A DNA stretch of 64,000 nt from Pedobacter sp. PF22-3 (GTDB taxonomy: Bacteria; Bacteroidota; Bacteroidia; Sphingobacteriales; Sphingobacteriaceae), in the NCBI RefSeq assembly GCF_026239555.1, contig NZ_JAPIVP010000012.1, positions 114,156-178,155 of the forward strand, written 5' to 3'. The notes beneath the pieces are model-generated. The model searched no databases. It was not told the origin of the DNA and saw only the letters and a list, made by a program, of their open reading frames with translations. Shown here in pieces: positions 27,301 through 35,702 of this stretch (its first letter is position 1; each line of letters starts with the position of its first letter). Position numbers and translations under genes: made by a program.

Positions 27301-27329
27301 ATAACATCGGTATAAACTTAACCTTTTAA
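24315..27329 (+). CDS. SusC/RagA-family TonB-linked outer-membrane transporter
   Basis: Protein of 1004 residues with a signal peptide (ending INVAFAQ). After a CarboxypepD_reg-like domain (ITIKGKVIDGGDKTPLPGVT, about 25-105) come the TonB box region (QVVVVGYGTQRKIDVTG), the plug (LQGKVAGVSISNNATPGSAP, IRGTGTIYGNTGPLYVVDG, and NILKDASSQSIYGVRAANGV) and a beta-barrel ending ATYNIGINLTF. It imports oligosaccharides with the SusD protein encoded 11 nt downstream. Located at the head of the glycan operon, it is likely strongly induced by substrate. Confidence 0.96.
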   Translation: MKRIFTRLSVLAALCLLTINVAFAQNITIKGKVIDGGDKTPLPGVTILVKGTQTGTQTDVNGGYSISAPANATLVFNFVGYTALEQAVNSQTTINVSLASSTQQLEQVVVVGYGTQRKIDVTGSVASVKGEDINKQPSTNPISALQGKVAGVSISNNATPGSAPQITIRGTGTIYGNTGPLYVVDGVWYDDITFLNPADIASINILKDASSQSIYGVRAANGVVLVTTVKGKNGNATINYNGTVGLQSVTNQVKMTDASEYATAVNEAYKINGAANPLFASTNLGAGTDWYDQVLRTAMINNHQVSVNGASEKSSYNFSLGYVNQDGIITNNNYKRYTARLSNDFQVFKNLKVGYNVTGSSSKSNNAPASIYRALYTASPVVPVFNADGSYGDPNSFQLGNGSNVNPQATIDFNNSITSKYRITGNVYAELKFAKHFTFKTSAGGDFGQEENRIYTPLYYATTGQNTKISTLSIGRTETRNWILENTLTYENKWNDHNLTILAGQTAQRYKSYTMTGTAQNVPYTRDGDLYLSLGNAAGRTIEDSGSLNTATSYFGRINYSFKNKYLLNASLRGDAASQFFGGSDLWGYFPSVGAGWVISNEDFMKDQKIFSNLKLRGSWGKVGNAGVPINPTTLTVNQSAALIAFYNGIANTGASVTTIVPPALFWERSAGTDIGLEMGFLNNKLSVEADYYNRKTEQAIFNIPILGSLGTSNSVLLGNQADFRNRGFELSATWSDKTSGGLTYSISGNIGINNNKVLNVTSGSNPIDAGGDGLNNAVVPTRTVVGMPIGSFYGYQVVGILQTAQEAAASGMPGARAGDFKYADLNGDGIVDSKDKTFLGNPNPKYTYGINTNFAYKNFDLTLDIQGVADVDVFNANLGNRFGNENYTKDFYDNRWTGPGSTNTYPSTSLAGGNNNQTNSFYVESGAYIRLRNIQLGYNLPQSLVSKWKMQKLRVFANAQNAVNLFGYKGFTPEVGGVPTKAGIDFNVYPMFATYNIGINLTF

Positions 27330-27340
27330 TTGATTTTAAC

Positions 27341-28822
27341 ATGAAAACATATATAAATATAAGTTTACAAAAATGGTGTGCAGTTGGTGTATTATCAACC
27401 TTAATTTTTGCATCATCTTGTAAAAAAAGCTTTTTAAATGTTGATCCACAAGGTCAACAAGCAGCGCAACAATTCTGGAAAACACAAGAAGATGCTACCA
27501 AAGGAGTAAATGCGATATATGCAAATTTACGTACATGGGAAAACTTGGCTTTCCCTGCTTTAGCCATCGAAAGTACAGGTTCTGATGAAGCAGATAAAGG
27601 TAGTACTGTAACAGATGCTGCGTTTTTTAACCTTTACGACACCTTTACTGTTACTTCTACAGAAGGTTCGTTACAGAGTTTTTGGACAGGACAGTACAGG
27701 AACATCAACCTCTGTAACCAGGTTTTAGATAACATTCCAAACATTTCAATGGATGCAAGCTTGAAAGCTCGTTATTTAGCTGAAGCAAAATTTGTTAGGG
27801 CTTACTCTTATTTCAGATTGGTTAGGGCTTATGGCGGTGTTCCTTTAAGATTAAAAGTACCTGCTGACGCATCCGAATACAATATCCCTAGAGCGGATAA
27901 AGCAACTGTTTACGCGCAAATTGAAAAAGACTTAAGCCAAGCCGCAGCAGTATTGCCAGCATCTTATGGAACTTCAGACATCGGAAGAGCTACAAAAGGA
28001 GCCGCAATTGGAATGCATGCTAAAGTAGCCATGTATCAACAAAAGTGGAATGACGTTTTATCTTTGACCAATCAGGTAATCGGCATGGGTTACTCACTTT
28101 TCCCAGATTTTGAGAAAGGATTTCGCACGCAAAATGAGAATAATGTAGAATCCTTATTTGAGGTTCAATGCGAATTTGTTCCAGGCAATAATGATGCCTC
28201 AAACTCTCAATATAGTCAGGTTCAAGGCGTGGCTGGAGAACCAGCTGGTGGATGGGGATTCAATACTCCATCTGCAGAACTAATCGCTGCTTTTGAGCCC
28301 GGTGACCCAAGAAAAGATGCAACCATTCTATTCCCAGGAGAAACTACTCCACAAGGCGACTTTATCAAACCAAATGTTGTAAATATTGGTTACAACCAAA
28401 AGTCTTATGTTCCTTTCAGCATGTTCGTTTCAGGCAATCAAGGTTCTCAGCAAAATTTCAGAGTATTGAGATTTGCCGACATTTTATTAATGAATGCTGA
28501 AGCAGCTAATGAACTTAATAATCCATCACTTGCCCTAACATCATTAAATAAAGTTCGTGCACGTGCAAGAGGAACGGCTACAGGCATTCTTCCTGATGTT
28601 ACAACTACTGACAAAGTAGCACTACGAGCTGCAATTTATAAAGAAAGACAAGTTGAATTAGCTTTAGAAAGTGACAGACTTTTTGATGTAATCCGTCAAG
28701 GAAGAGGTGCAGCCGTTTTTGGTGTTAAAGGCTTTAAAGCCAATAAAAATGAAGTATGGCCAATTCCACAAACAGAAATTGATTTAAGTGGTGGTTTGTT
28801 AACGCAAAACCCAGGTTATTAA
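27341..28822 (+). CDS. SusD/RagB-family glycan-binding lipoprotein
   Basis: Protein of 493 residues with a lipoprotein signal; the acylated Cys is residue 27 in IFASSCKKS. Features typical of SusD are FLNVDPQGQQAAQQFWKTQEDATKGVNAIYANL near the start, AEAKFVRAYSYFRLVRAYGGVPL in the TPR core, RVLRFADILLMNAEAANEL and the C-terminal ERQVELALESDRLFDVIRQG. It captures the glycan on the outer face and hands it to SusC. A stem-loop separates it from the hydrolase gene that follows. Confidence 0.96.
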   Translation: MKTYINISLQKWCAVGVLSTLIFASSCKKSFLNVDPQGQQAAQQFWKTQEDATKGVNAIYANLRTWENLAFPALAIESTGSDEADKGSTVTDAAFFNLYDTFTVTSTEGSLQSFWTGQYRNINLCNQVLDNIPNISMDASLKARYLAEAKFVRAYSYFRLVRAYGGVPLRLKVPADASEYNIPRADKATVYAQIEKDLSQAAAVLPASYGTSDIGRATKGAAIGMHAKVAMYQQKWNDVLSLTNQVIGMGYSLFPDFEKGFRTQNENNVESLFEVQCEFVPGNNDASNSQYSQVQGVAGEPAGGWGFNTPSAELIAAFEPGDPRKDATILFPGETTPQGDFIKPNVVNIGYNQKSYVPFSMFVSGNQGSQQNFRVLRFADILLMNAEAANELNNPSLALTSLNKVRARARGTATGILPDVTTTDKVALRAAIYKERQVELALESDRLFDVIRQGRGAAVFGVKGFKANKNEVWPIPQTEIDLSGGLLTQNPGY

Positions 28823-28837
28823 TTGTACCATCTGATA

Positions 28838-28867
28838 AAAGGTTGCCGGTCATCGCCGGCAGCCTTT
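28838..28867 (+). terminator. Stem-loop between susD and the GH144 gene
   Basis: AAAGGTTGCCGG (28838-28849) pairs with CCGGCAGCCTTT (28856-28867), with one G-U, around TCATCG. A pyrimidine-rich stretch follows. It may terminate or attenuate, so that susCD is expressed more than the downstream hydrolases, or protect the susCD mRNA end. Confidence 0.65.
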
Positions 28868-28881
28868 CCTTTATTAATCAT

Positions 28882-30267
28882 ATGCAAAAAATTATCCTCA
28901 ATAAAATTACGCACTTACTGATCGCGATCCTATGTCCGGTTTTAATTTTTGCTTCTTGTGTAAAAAGCAAAAGTACCAATGATGATCCCGATTTAACGAT
29001 CAAAAAGAATCTCTCCGACGCTGAATTATTGGATCTCGTTCAAAAACAAACTTTCCAATATTTTTGGGATGGTGCAGAACCCACATCAGGTGCAGGCAGG
29101 GAGCGTTTCCATGTGGATAATGTATATCCCGAAAATGATAAAAGTACGGTTGCGACAGGTGCCACAGGCTTTGGCTTAATGGCGATTTTAAGCGGGATTG
29201 ACAGGAAGTATGTAACCAAAAAAGAAGGTTTAGACCGCTTAAATAAAATATTGGATTTTCTATCCAGGGCCGACCGCTTTCATGGTGCATGGCCACACTG
29301 GATTTATGGCGAAACAGGTAAAGTACGTCCATTCGGACAAAAAGACAATGGGGGCGATCTTGTAGAAACATCATTTGTTGCACAGGCATTGATCTGCATT
29401 AACGAATATTATAAAAATGGTACGGCAGCCGAAAAAGCTTTAGCTAAAAAAGCTGACGAACTTTGGAAAGGCATTGATTTTAACTGGTACCGCAATGGAG
29501 GCCAAAATGTATTATACTGGCATTGGTCGCCAGAGTACAATTGGGAAATGGATTTCCCGGTAAAAGGCTATAACGAATGTTTAATTATGTACGTAATGGC
29601 AGCCTCTTCTCCTACTCATGGCGTACCAGCCAAAGTTTATCATGAAGGCTGGGCAAGAGGAGGAGCAATTAAGGCAAATTTCGATCTGTATGGACATCAT
29701 ATCCCGTTAGATTATCAAGGTGCAAAAAATTCTGTGGGTCCATTATTCTGGGCACACTATTCATATTTAGGTTTAAATCCGAAAGGATTAAAGGACCGTT
29801 ATGCCGATTATTGGCAAAACAATGTTAATCAAACATTGGCCATACACGATTATTGCGTGGCCAATCCAAAGAAATTTAAAGGTTATGGAGAAAATAGCTG
29901 GGGTTTAACGGCCAGTTATTCAGTAAAAGGATATGCTGCGCATAGTCTGCAGGAAGATTACGGTGTAATTTCGCCTACCGCGGCCATATCTTCTATACCT
30001 TATACCCCAAAAGAATCGATGAAGGTAATCAGACACCTCTATGAAGATTTGGGTGATAAAGTTTGGGGTAAATATGGCTTCTACGACGCTTTTTCTGAAA
30101 CAGATAACTGGTATCCTAAAAAGTATTTAGGCATAGACCAGGGTCCAATGGTGGTCATGATTGAAAATTACCGTTCTGGCCTTCTATGGAAGTTATTTAT
30201 GGGAAATAAGGATGTGAAACAAGGATTAACAAAACTTGGATTTGAAAGCCCCGAAATAAATAAATAA
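28882..30267 (+). CDS. GH144-type glycoside hydrolase lipoprotein (PF10091 'glucoamylase' domain), probable endo-beta-1,2-glucanase
   Basis: Protein of 461 residues from ATG 28882, with a lipoprotein signal and Cys26 in LIFASCVKS; an upstream open frame reads through the stem-loop and is rejected. The domain is the (alpha/alpha)6 barrel often named glucoamylase (PF10091): QKQTFQYFWDGAEPTSGAGR, STVATGATGFGLMAI, GDLVETSFVAQAL, YWHWSPEYNWEMDFPVKGYNE and GPMVVMIENYRSGLLW. Characterised Bacteroidota members of this group are endo-beta-1,2-glucanases (GH144). With the GH3 enzyme encoded downstream this suggests beta-1,2-glucan as substrate. The exact bond cannot be proved from sequence. Confidence 0.83.
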   Translation: MQKIILNKITHLLIAILCPVLIFASCVKSKSTNDDPDLTIKKNLSDAELLDLVQKQTFQYFWDGAEPTSGAGRERFHVDNVYPENDKSTVATGATGFGLMAILSGIDRKYVTKKEGLDRLNKILDFLSRADRFHGAWPHWIYGETGKVRPFGQKDNGGDLVETSFVAQALICINEYYKNGTAAEKALAKKADELWKGIDFNWYRNGGQNVLYWHWSPEYNWEMDFPVKGYNECLIMYVMAASSPTHGVPAKVYHEGWARGGAIKANFDLYGHHIPLDYQGAKNSVGPLFWAHYSYLGLNPKGLKDRYADYWQNNVNQTLAIHDYCVANPKKFKGYGENSWGLTASYSVKGYAAHSLQEDYGVISPTAAISSIPYTPKESMKVIRHLYEDLGDKVWGKYGFYDAFSETDNWYPKKYLGIDQGPMVVMIENYRSGLLWKLFMGNKDVKQGLTKLGFESPEINK

Positions 30268-30431
30268 TAGCTGGTATGTATAAAGGTCGACCACCTATTT
30301 ACAGATCAAGTTCGGAGAAGATATGATTTTTGAATATTGATAACAAAAGATTGGAAGTTTATAGTCTATAAATCATCGGGCAATAAGTAACCTTCGAATC
30401 TGTAGCTAAAAAATTGATGCAGCGTAATATT

Positions 30432-32177
30432 ATGAAAAGAACCATACTTACAGTTTCATTTTTGATTTCACTTTTAGCAGTATTTGCTCAAAAACAGAAA
30501 ACCTATTGCAATCCCATCAATATAGATTATGGTTATACACCGTTCGAATCTTTTACAGAATGGGGAAAACACCGCGCCACTGCCGATCCGGTAATCGTAA
30601 ATTATAAAGGCGATTTCTATCTGTTCAGCACCAACCAATGGGGTTACTGGCACAGTGCCGATATGCTGAACTGGAAATTCCACGAAAGAAAATTTCTTCG
30701 CCCATGGAATAAAACCAGAGATGAACTTTGTGCACCAGGAGTAGGCATTGTAGGTGATACGATGGTGGTTTTCGGCAGCACCTATACTAAAAACTTTACC
30801 CTGTGGGGAAGCACCGATCCTAAAGGCAACAAATGGTTTCCTTTGGTTGATTCTTTAGAAATAGGTGGCTGGGATCCAGCATTTTTTACCGACGATGATG
30901 GTAAATTTTACATGTACAATGGGAGCAGCAACAACTATCCTATGTACGGCGTAGAATTAGACCGCAAAACTTTTAAACCCAAAGGTACCCGTATGCCAAT
31001 GTATTTACTTCAGAGCTGGAGATATGGATGGCAGCGTTTTGGCGAATATATGGACGATACTTTCCTCGATCCTTTTGCCGAAGGTGCCTGGATGACTAAA
31101 CATAATGGGAAATATTATTTCCAGTATGGTGCTCCTGGAACTGAATTTAGTGGCTACTCAGACGGCGTGGTAGTGGGTACCAAACCTCTTTTTTATGATA
31201 CGCCCACAACTCCACAATCCGATCCTTTGAGTTATAAAGGCGGAGGATTTTCCCGCGGTGCAGGTCACGGTGCAACCTTTCAGGACAATAGCAAAAATTA
31301 TTGGCATATTTCTACCAGCATTATCTGCGTAAAAAATACCTGGGAACGCCGGATGGGGATCTGGCCAACCGGTTTTGATCAAGACGACGTAATGTGGACC
31401 AATACTGCCTTTGGCGATTATCCACTTTATTTACCTTCAGAAAGAAAAGAAGGCGGACCTGCCGGGCCTGGCTGGATGCTCATTAACTACAAAAAACCGG
31501 TAACCGTCTCCTCTACCCTTGGCGGCTTTAACGCCAATAATGCGGTTGACGAAAACATTAAAACCTATTGGAGTGCCAAAACAGCAAATAATGGCGAATG
31601 GATCCAGACTGATTTGGGCAGTCTTGCAACCGTTAACGCTATCCAGATCAATTATGCTGATCAGGATGCTGAATTTTTAGGAAAACAGATAGGAATTTAT
31701 CATCAATATAAAATTCTTTCCTCAACAGATGGAAAAAAATGGAGCATGCTTGTTGATAAAAGCCAGAATAAAACAGATGTTCCACATGACTACATTGAAC
31801 TCCAGAAACCAGTTAAAACGAGGTTCATTAAAATTGTAAACATCCACATGCCTACCGGAAAATTTGCCATTAGTGGATTACGCGTTTTTGGTAACGGAAA
31901 TGGTGAGAAACCCGCAAAAGTGAAAAATCTGATCGTTTTAAGGACGGAAAAAGATAAACGCAGTGCCTACATTAAATGGGAGCCAGTTGATAATGCCTTT
32001 GCCTATAACCTTTATTACGGCACTGCACCTGACAAACTGTACAACTGCATTATGATCCACGATTTTAATGAGTACTGGTTCAAAGCAATGGACAGCCAGA
32101 AAGCTTATTATTTTTCTATAGAAGCAATAAACGAGAACGGCGTATCGGTAAAAACCGAGGTTAAGAAAGTTGATTAA
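30432..32177 (+). CDS. GH43-like five-bladed propeller with discoidin and FnIII-like C-terminus
   Basis: Protein of 581 residues from ATG 30432, where the signal peptide starts (KRTILTVSFLISLLAVFAQ); ATG 30417 and TTG 30414 are less likely. Residues about 25-350 look like a GH43 beta-propeller with the three expected acids: Asp52 (ATADPVIV), Asp148 (GGWDPAFF) and Glu217 (PFAEGAWM). An F5/8 type C (discoidin) carbohydrate-binding domain follows (about 355-490; AVDENIKTYWSAKT, WIQTDLGSLATVNAIQI) and a fibronectin III-like end (AYIKWEPVDNAFAYNLYYG). GH43 enzymes usually act on arabinose or xylose; in this locus the true activity is uncertain. Confidence 0.75.
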   Translation: MKRTILTVSFLISLLAVFAQKQKTYCNPINIDYGYTPFESFTEWGKHRATADPVIVNYKGDFYLFSTNQWGYWHSADMLNWKFHERKFLRPWNKTRDELCAPGVGIVGDTMVVFGSTYTKNFTLWGSTDPKGNKWFPLVDSLEIGGWDPAFFTDDDGKFYMYNGSSNNYPMYGVELDRKTFKPKGTRMPMYLLQSWRYGWQRFGEYMDDTFLDPFAEGAWMTKHNGKYYFQYGAPGTEFSGYSDGVVVGTKPLFYDTPTTPQSDPLSYKGGGFSRGAGHGATFQDNSKNYWHISTSIICVKNTWERRMGIWPTGFDQDDVMWTNTAFGDYPLYLPSERKEGGPAGPGWMLINYKKPVTVSSTLGGFNANNAVDENIKTYWSAKTANNGEWIQTDLGSLATVNAIQINYADQDAEFLGKQIGIYHQYKILSSTDGKKWSMLVDKSQNKTDVPHDYIELQKPVKTRFIKIVNIHMPTGKFAISGLRVFGNGNGEKPAKVKNLIVLRTEKDKRSAYIKWEPVDNAFAYNLYYGTAPDKLYNCIMIHDFNEYWFKAMDSQKAYYFSIEAINENGVSVKTEVKKVD

Positions 32178-32187
32178 AATAAATGCC

Positions 32188-32294
32188 CACGCTCGTTTGC
32201 AACGAGTGTGAAAATAAAGAATCGCTTTAAGCGATTAATGGTTAAACACGATAAAATCGTAAAGCTATTCAGGCACTCGTTGAAAACGAGCGCC
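32188..32294. repeat. REP-like cluster of four hairpins
   Basis: Four hairpins follow each other: CACGCTCGTT-TGC-AACGAGTGTG (32188-32210), AATCGCTT-T-AAGCGATT (32220-32236), ACGAT-AAA-ATCGT (32248-32260) and GGCACTCGTT-GAA-AACGAGCGCC (32272-32294). The two outer ones share the CTCGTT/AACGAG core in mirrored order, like REP or BIME elements, which are often spread by REP-associated tyrosine transposases. No transposase gene is in the window. Confidence 0.6.
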
Positions 32295-32324
32295 AGCTAA
32301 TAAAAAGAATAAAACACATATATA

Positions 32325-34622
32325 ATGAAGAGAGCGAATATCCTGGTTGTTTTTTTAACCCTGTTTGTACTGAACGGATCGGCACAGACCAAAAAACCTG
32401 TTTCTGTAGAAGAAGCAAAGATGAACAGCTTCATCAGCAACCTGATGGCGAAAATGACCGTTGATGAAAAAATTGGGCAGCTGAATTTGCCAAGTTCTGG
32501 CGATATTACCACAGGACAGGCAAACAGCAGCGACATTTCTAAAAAAATTAAAGCCGGACAAGTTGGTGGTTTATTCAACATCAAGGGGGTTGAAAAGATT
32601 AAAGCGGTACAAAAAATAGCGGTTGAAAACAGCCGTATGAAAATCCCATTGCTTTTCGGAATGGACGTGATCCATGGATACAATACCGTTTTCCCCATCC
32701 CTTTGGGCGTTAGCTGTATCTGGGATATGGCCACCGTGCAAAAATCGGCCCGTATAGCAGCAATAGAAGCCAGTGCTAGTGGGATTAACTGGACTTTCTC
32801 GCCTATGGTTGATATTTCAAGAGATCCACGCTGGGGCCGTATTTCAGAAGGAAGCGGTGAAGATGCTTATTTAGGCTCACAAATTGCCGCAGCAATGGTA
32901 AAAGGCTACCAGGGAAAACTACAGGCCAACAATGAAATTTTAGCCTGTGTAAAACATTATGCGCTTTATGGTGCAGCTGAAGCTGGTAGAGACTATAACA
33001 CCACAGATATGAGTAAAGTACGGATGTACAATGAATATTTCCCACCCTATAAAGCCGCTGTTGATGCAGGTGCAGCCAGCATTATGGCTTCTTTTAACGA
33101 AGTTGATGGCATTCCGGCTACTGGAAGCAAATGGTTAATGACGGATGTTTTACGGAATCAATGGGGGTTTAAAGGTTTTGTGGTGACCGATTATACCGGT
33201 ATTCCTGAAATGATTGCACATGGCATGGGTGATCTGCAAACTGTTTCTGCTTTGGCTTTAAATGCAGGTATTGATATGGATATGGTAGGTGAAGGCTTTT
33301 TAGGTACTTTAAAAAAATCATTGGCTGAGAAAAAAGTCGGTATGGCGCAGATCGATAGAGCCTGCCGGTTAGTGCTTCAGGCAAAATACAAATTGGGTTT
33401 ATTTACAGATCCATTTAAATTTTGCAATACTGAAAGAGCAGCAAAAGAGGTTTTTAGTCCGGCTAACCGCCAGGTGGCACGCGAAGTTGCAACAGAAAGT
33501 TTTGTGCTTTTGAAAAATAACAATAATGTACTTCCATTAAAAAAATCAGGTACCATTGGCTTAATTGGCCCATTGGCAGATAATACCGCTAATATGTACG
33601 GTACCTGGAGTGTTGCTGCCCTTTTTGATCAATCGGTAACTGTACTTCAAGGCTTAAAAAATGCACTGGGTGATAAAGCAAGGATTTTAACCGCACGTGG
33701 TGCTAATTTTTTAGCCGATTCGGCTATGGAGCAGCGTTATGTAAACATCCACAATCCAACATACAAACGTGATCCGCGTACAGAAGCTGAAATGATCAAA
33801 GAAGCTTTAGAAGTAGCTAAAAAATCAGATGTTATTGTGGCTACGATTGGCGAAGGTTCTGAATTTACGGGCGAAAGCAGCAGTGTAACTGATATCCAGA
33901 TTCCTGAAACACAGAAAAACCTTTTAAAAGCTTTGGCTAAAACTGGCAAGCCAGTAGTATTGGTATTGTTTACAGGCCGTCCGTTGGCATTGAATTGGGA
34001 ACAGCAAAACATTCCGGCTATCTTAAATGTATGGTTCCCAGGCAGCGAAGCAGGAAATGCAATTGCCGATGTACTTTTTGGCGATGTTAATCCATCCGGA
34101 AAACTAAGTGCAACTTTTCCTCAAAACGTAGGTCAGGTGCCGTTGTATTATGCCCATAAAAATACAGGTCGCCCATTGGCTGAAGGTAAATGGTTCGAAA
34201 AATTCCGTTCCAACTATTTAGACGTAAGCAATGATCCATTGTATCCTTTTGGTTTTGGTTTAAGCTATACATCATTTAATTATAGTGATTTTAAATTGAG
34301 TGCAAATACCTTAAGCAAAGGAAAATCGATCACAGCATCCGTTACGTTAAGCAATACAGGTAAATACGAAGGTAAAGAAGTTGTTCAGTTATATATCCAG
34401 GATCTTGTTGGAAGCATTACCCGCCCGATAAAAGAGCTAAAAGGTTTCCAAAAGATTAATTTAAAAGCTGGAGAAAGTAAAACCGTTACTTTCAATATTT
34501 CTGAGAACGACCTTAAATTTTACAATTCAGATCTTAAATTCGTTGCAGAACCTGGCGATTTCAAGGTATTTATTGGTACAAATTCACGCGATGTAAAAGA
34601 AGCATCTTTTACGTTGAAATAA
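32325..34622 (+). CDS. GH3 beta-glucosidase, periplasmic
   Basis: Protein of 765 residues with a Sec signal peptide (NILVVFLTLFVLNGSAQ). It has the GH3 N-terminal TIM barrel (LLFGMDVIHGYNTVFPIPLG, WTFSPMVDISRDPRWGRISEG, ACVKHYALYGAAEAGRDYN), the nucleophile Asp289 in GFVVTDYTGIPE, the alpha/beta sandwich (VVATIGEGSEFTGES) and a C-terminal fibronectin III-like domain (PFGFGLSYTSFNYS, ELKGFQKINLKAGES). It releases glucose from the non-reducing end of beta-glucosides. Next to a GH144 enzyme, its likely substrate is sophorose or short beta-1,2-gluco-oligosaccharides. Confidence 0.93.
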   Translation: MKRANILVVFLTLFVLNGSAQTKKPVSVEEAKMNSFISNLMAKMTVDEKIGQLNLPSSGDITTGQANSSDISKKIKAGQVGGLFNIKGVEKIKAVQKIAVENSRMKIPLLFGMDVIHGYNTVFPIPLGVSCIWDMATVQKSARIAAIEASASGINWTFSPMVDISRDPRWGRISEGSGEDAYLGSQIAAAMVKGYQGKLQANNEILACVKHYALYGAAEAGRDYNTTDMSKVRMYNEYFPPYKAAVDAGAASIMASFNEVDGIPATGSKWLMTDVLRNQWGFKGFVVTDYTGIPEMIAHGMGDLQTVSALALNAGIDMDMVGEGFLGTLKKSLAEKKVGMAQIDRACRLVLQAKYKLGLFTDPFKFCNTERAAKEVFSPANRQVAREVATESFVLLKNNNNVLPLKKSGTIGLIGPLADNTANMYGTWSVAALFDQSVTVLQGLKNALGDKARILTARGANFLADSAMEQRYVNIHNPTYKRDPRTEAEMIKEALEVAKKSDVIVATIGEGSEFTGESSSVTDIQIPETQKNLLKALAKTGKPVVLVLFTGRPLALNWEQQNIPAILNVWFPGSEAGNAIADVLFGDVNPSGKLSATFPQNVGQVPLYYAHKNTGRPLAEGKWFEKFRSNYLDVSNDPLYPFGFGLSYTSFNYSDFKLSANTLSKGKSITASVTLSNTGKYEGKEVVQLYIQDLVGSITRPIKELKGFQKINLKAGESKTVTFNISENDLKFYNSDLKFVAEPGDFKVFIGTNSRDVKEASFTLK

Positions 34623-34641
34623 GACCATTAGGTTTGGTTAT

Positions 34642-34680
34642 AAACCCTGAGCTATTGTAAAGTAGCCAGGGTTTTTTATT
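34642..34680 (+). terminator. Terminator after the GH3 gene
   Basis: AAACCCTG (34642-34649) pairs with CAGGGTTT (34667-34674), with further pairing of GCTA and TAGC inside, and runs into T-rich sequence. It ends the main glycan operon. Confidence 0.75.
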
Positions 34681-34820
34681 TTTGTTGAATGAAACTATTA
34701 TAATTTCCAAAAACACAACTACTAAGAAGTTATGATAGCTTCGTTCTCATTATTAACAAATTGAGCTTATAGGCTGCAATACCGGACAAAACAAAACACA
34801 ACTCATTAATAAATAAACAG

Positions 34821-35600
34821 ATGAAAAAGATTATTCTAACCATTTGCATTCTTTTTCCTGTACTCTTTTTAAACGCTCAAGACTTAAAAAAATACGACAG
34901 GGGAAGTTTTATTAAAGGAAAAGATTCTATTTATTACAGGGTTTTATTTCCAGAGAATTTTAATCCTGAGCAAAAATATCCGATCGTTTTCTTTTTACAC
35001 GGAAGTGGAGAAAGGGGCAATGATAATGCCAGCCAACTGGTACATGGTGGAAAATTATTTTTAAAGAGTGATGTTCGCAAGAACTTTCCTGCCATTGTAG
35101 TTTTCCCTCAATGTCCACAAAATGATTTTTGGGCCAATGCCAATTTTGACAGAGATGCCAATGGCAAAAGGAAGATCAGTTTTGTAGAAGGTGGCAAACC
35201 TACCAAAGTAATGCATGCCTTACAGGGCATGATCAAAGATTTTCTTAAAAAGCCATATGTAAATAAAGATCAGGTTTATGTTGGCGGCCTATCAATGGGC
35301 GCTATGGGTACCTACGAGCTGCTGAGGAGAGAACGCCGCAAATTTGCTGGAGCGATTGCTATTTGTGGTGGCGACAATACCAATAACATTAAAAAATATC
35401 AGAATGTGCCGCTTTGGATTTTTCATGGCGCTAAAGATGATATTGTAGATCCGGCATTATCTATTGCCATTGCCGAACGACTAAAAAGTGTTGGTGACGA
35501 GGTGAAATTTACACTTTACCCTAACGCCAACCACAATAGCTGGGATAGTGCATTTGCCGAACCAGAGTTGTTGAGCTGGCTATTTTCGCATAAGAAATAG
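34821..35600 (+). CDS. Secreted alpha/beta-hydrolase (esterase/PHB-depolymerase-like)
   Basis: Protein of 259 residues with a Sec signal peptide ending LFLNAQ. The fold is an alpha/beta-hydrolase: HGSGERGND forms the oxyanion region, nucleophile Ser158 lies in GGLSMGAMG, Asp in HGAKDDIVDP and His in YPNANHNSW complete the triad. The closest family is that of secreted carboxylesterases of the prolyl-oligopeptidase/feruloyl-esterase group found in glycan loci, where they remove acyl substituents. It has its own promoter space after the GH3 terminator, so may be separately transcribed. Confidence 0.85.
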   Translation: MKKIILTICILFPVLFLNAQDLKKYDRGSFIKGKDSIYYRVLFPENFNPEQKYPIVFFLHGSGERGNDNASQLVHGGKLFLKSDVRKNFPAIVVFPQCPQNDFWANANFDRDANGKRKISFVEGGKPTKVMHALQGMIKDFLKKPYVNKDQVYVGGLSMGAMGTYELLRRERRKFAGAIAICGGDNTNNIKKYQNVPLWIFHGAKDDIVDPALSIAIAERLKSVGDEVKFTLYPNANHNSWDSAFAEPELLSWLFSHKK

Positions 35601-35612
35601 TAGACAAATCAA

Positions 35613-35641
35613 ACCTCGCAGGTTTTAAAAACCTGCGAGGT
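35613..35641 (+). terminator. Strong hairpin after the esterase gene
   Basis: ACCTCGCAGGTTT (35613-35625) and AAACCTGCGAGGT (35629-35641) form a perfect 13-bp stem. The CGCAGGTTT core resembles hairpins at 55275-55300 and 50443-50520, so it belongs to a recurring terminator-like family. Confidence 0.7.
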
Positions 35642-35648
35642 CTAAATA

Positions 35649-35681
35649 CAAAAAAGGCCTGAAGAAAATCCCCAAGCCTTT
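35649..35681 (-). terminator. Terminator after yebC
   Basis: On the minus strand AAAGGC and GCCTTTTTT flank a loop region, giving a stem followed by T residues just beyond the stop codon of the gene at 35703-36431. Confidence 0.6.
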
Positions 35682-35702
35682 ATCAATAAATATCAGTTGC
35701 TA

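Noticed and set aside
32297..32734. 145-residue frame opposite the start of the GH3 gene
   Set aside because: The plus-strand frame has a signal peptide and GH3 motifs; the other is antisense.
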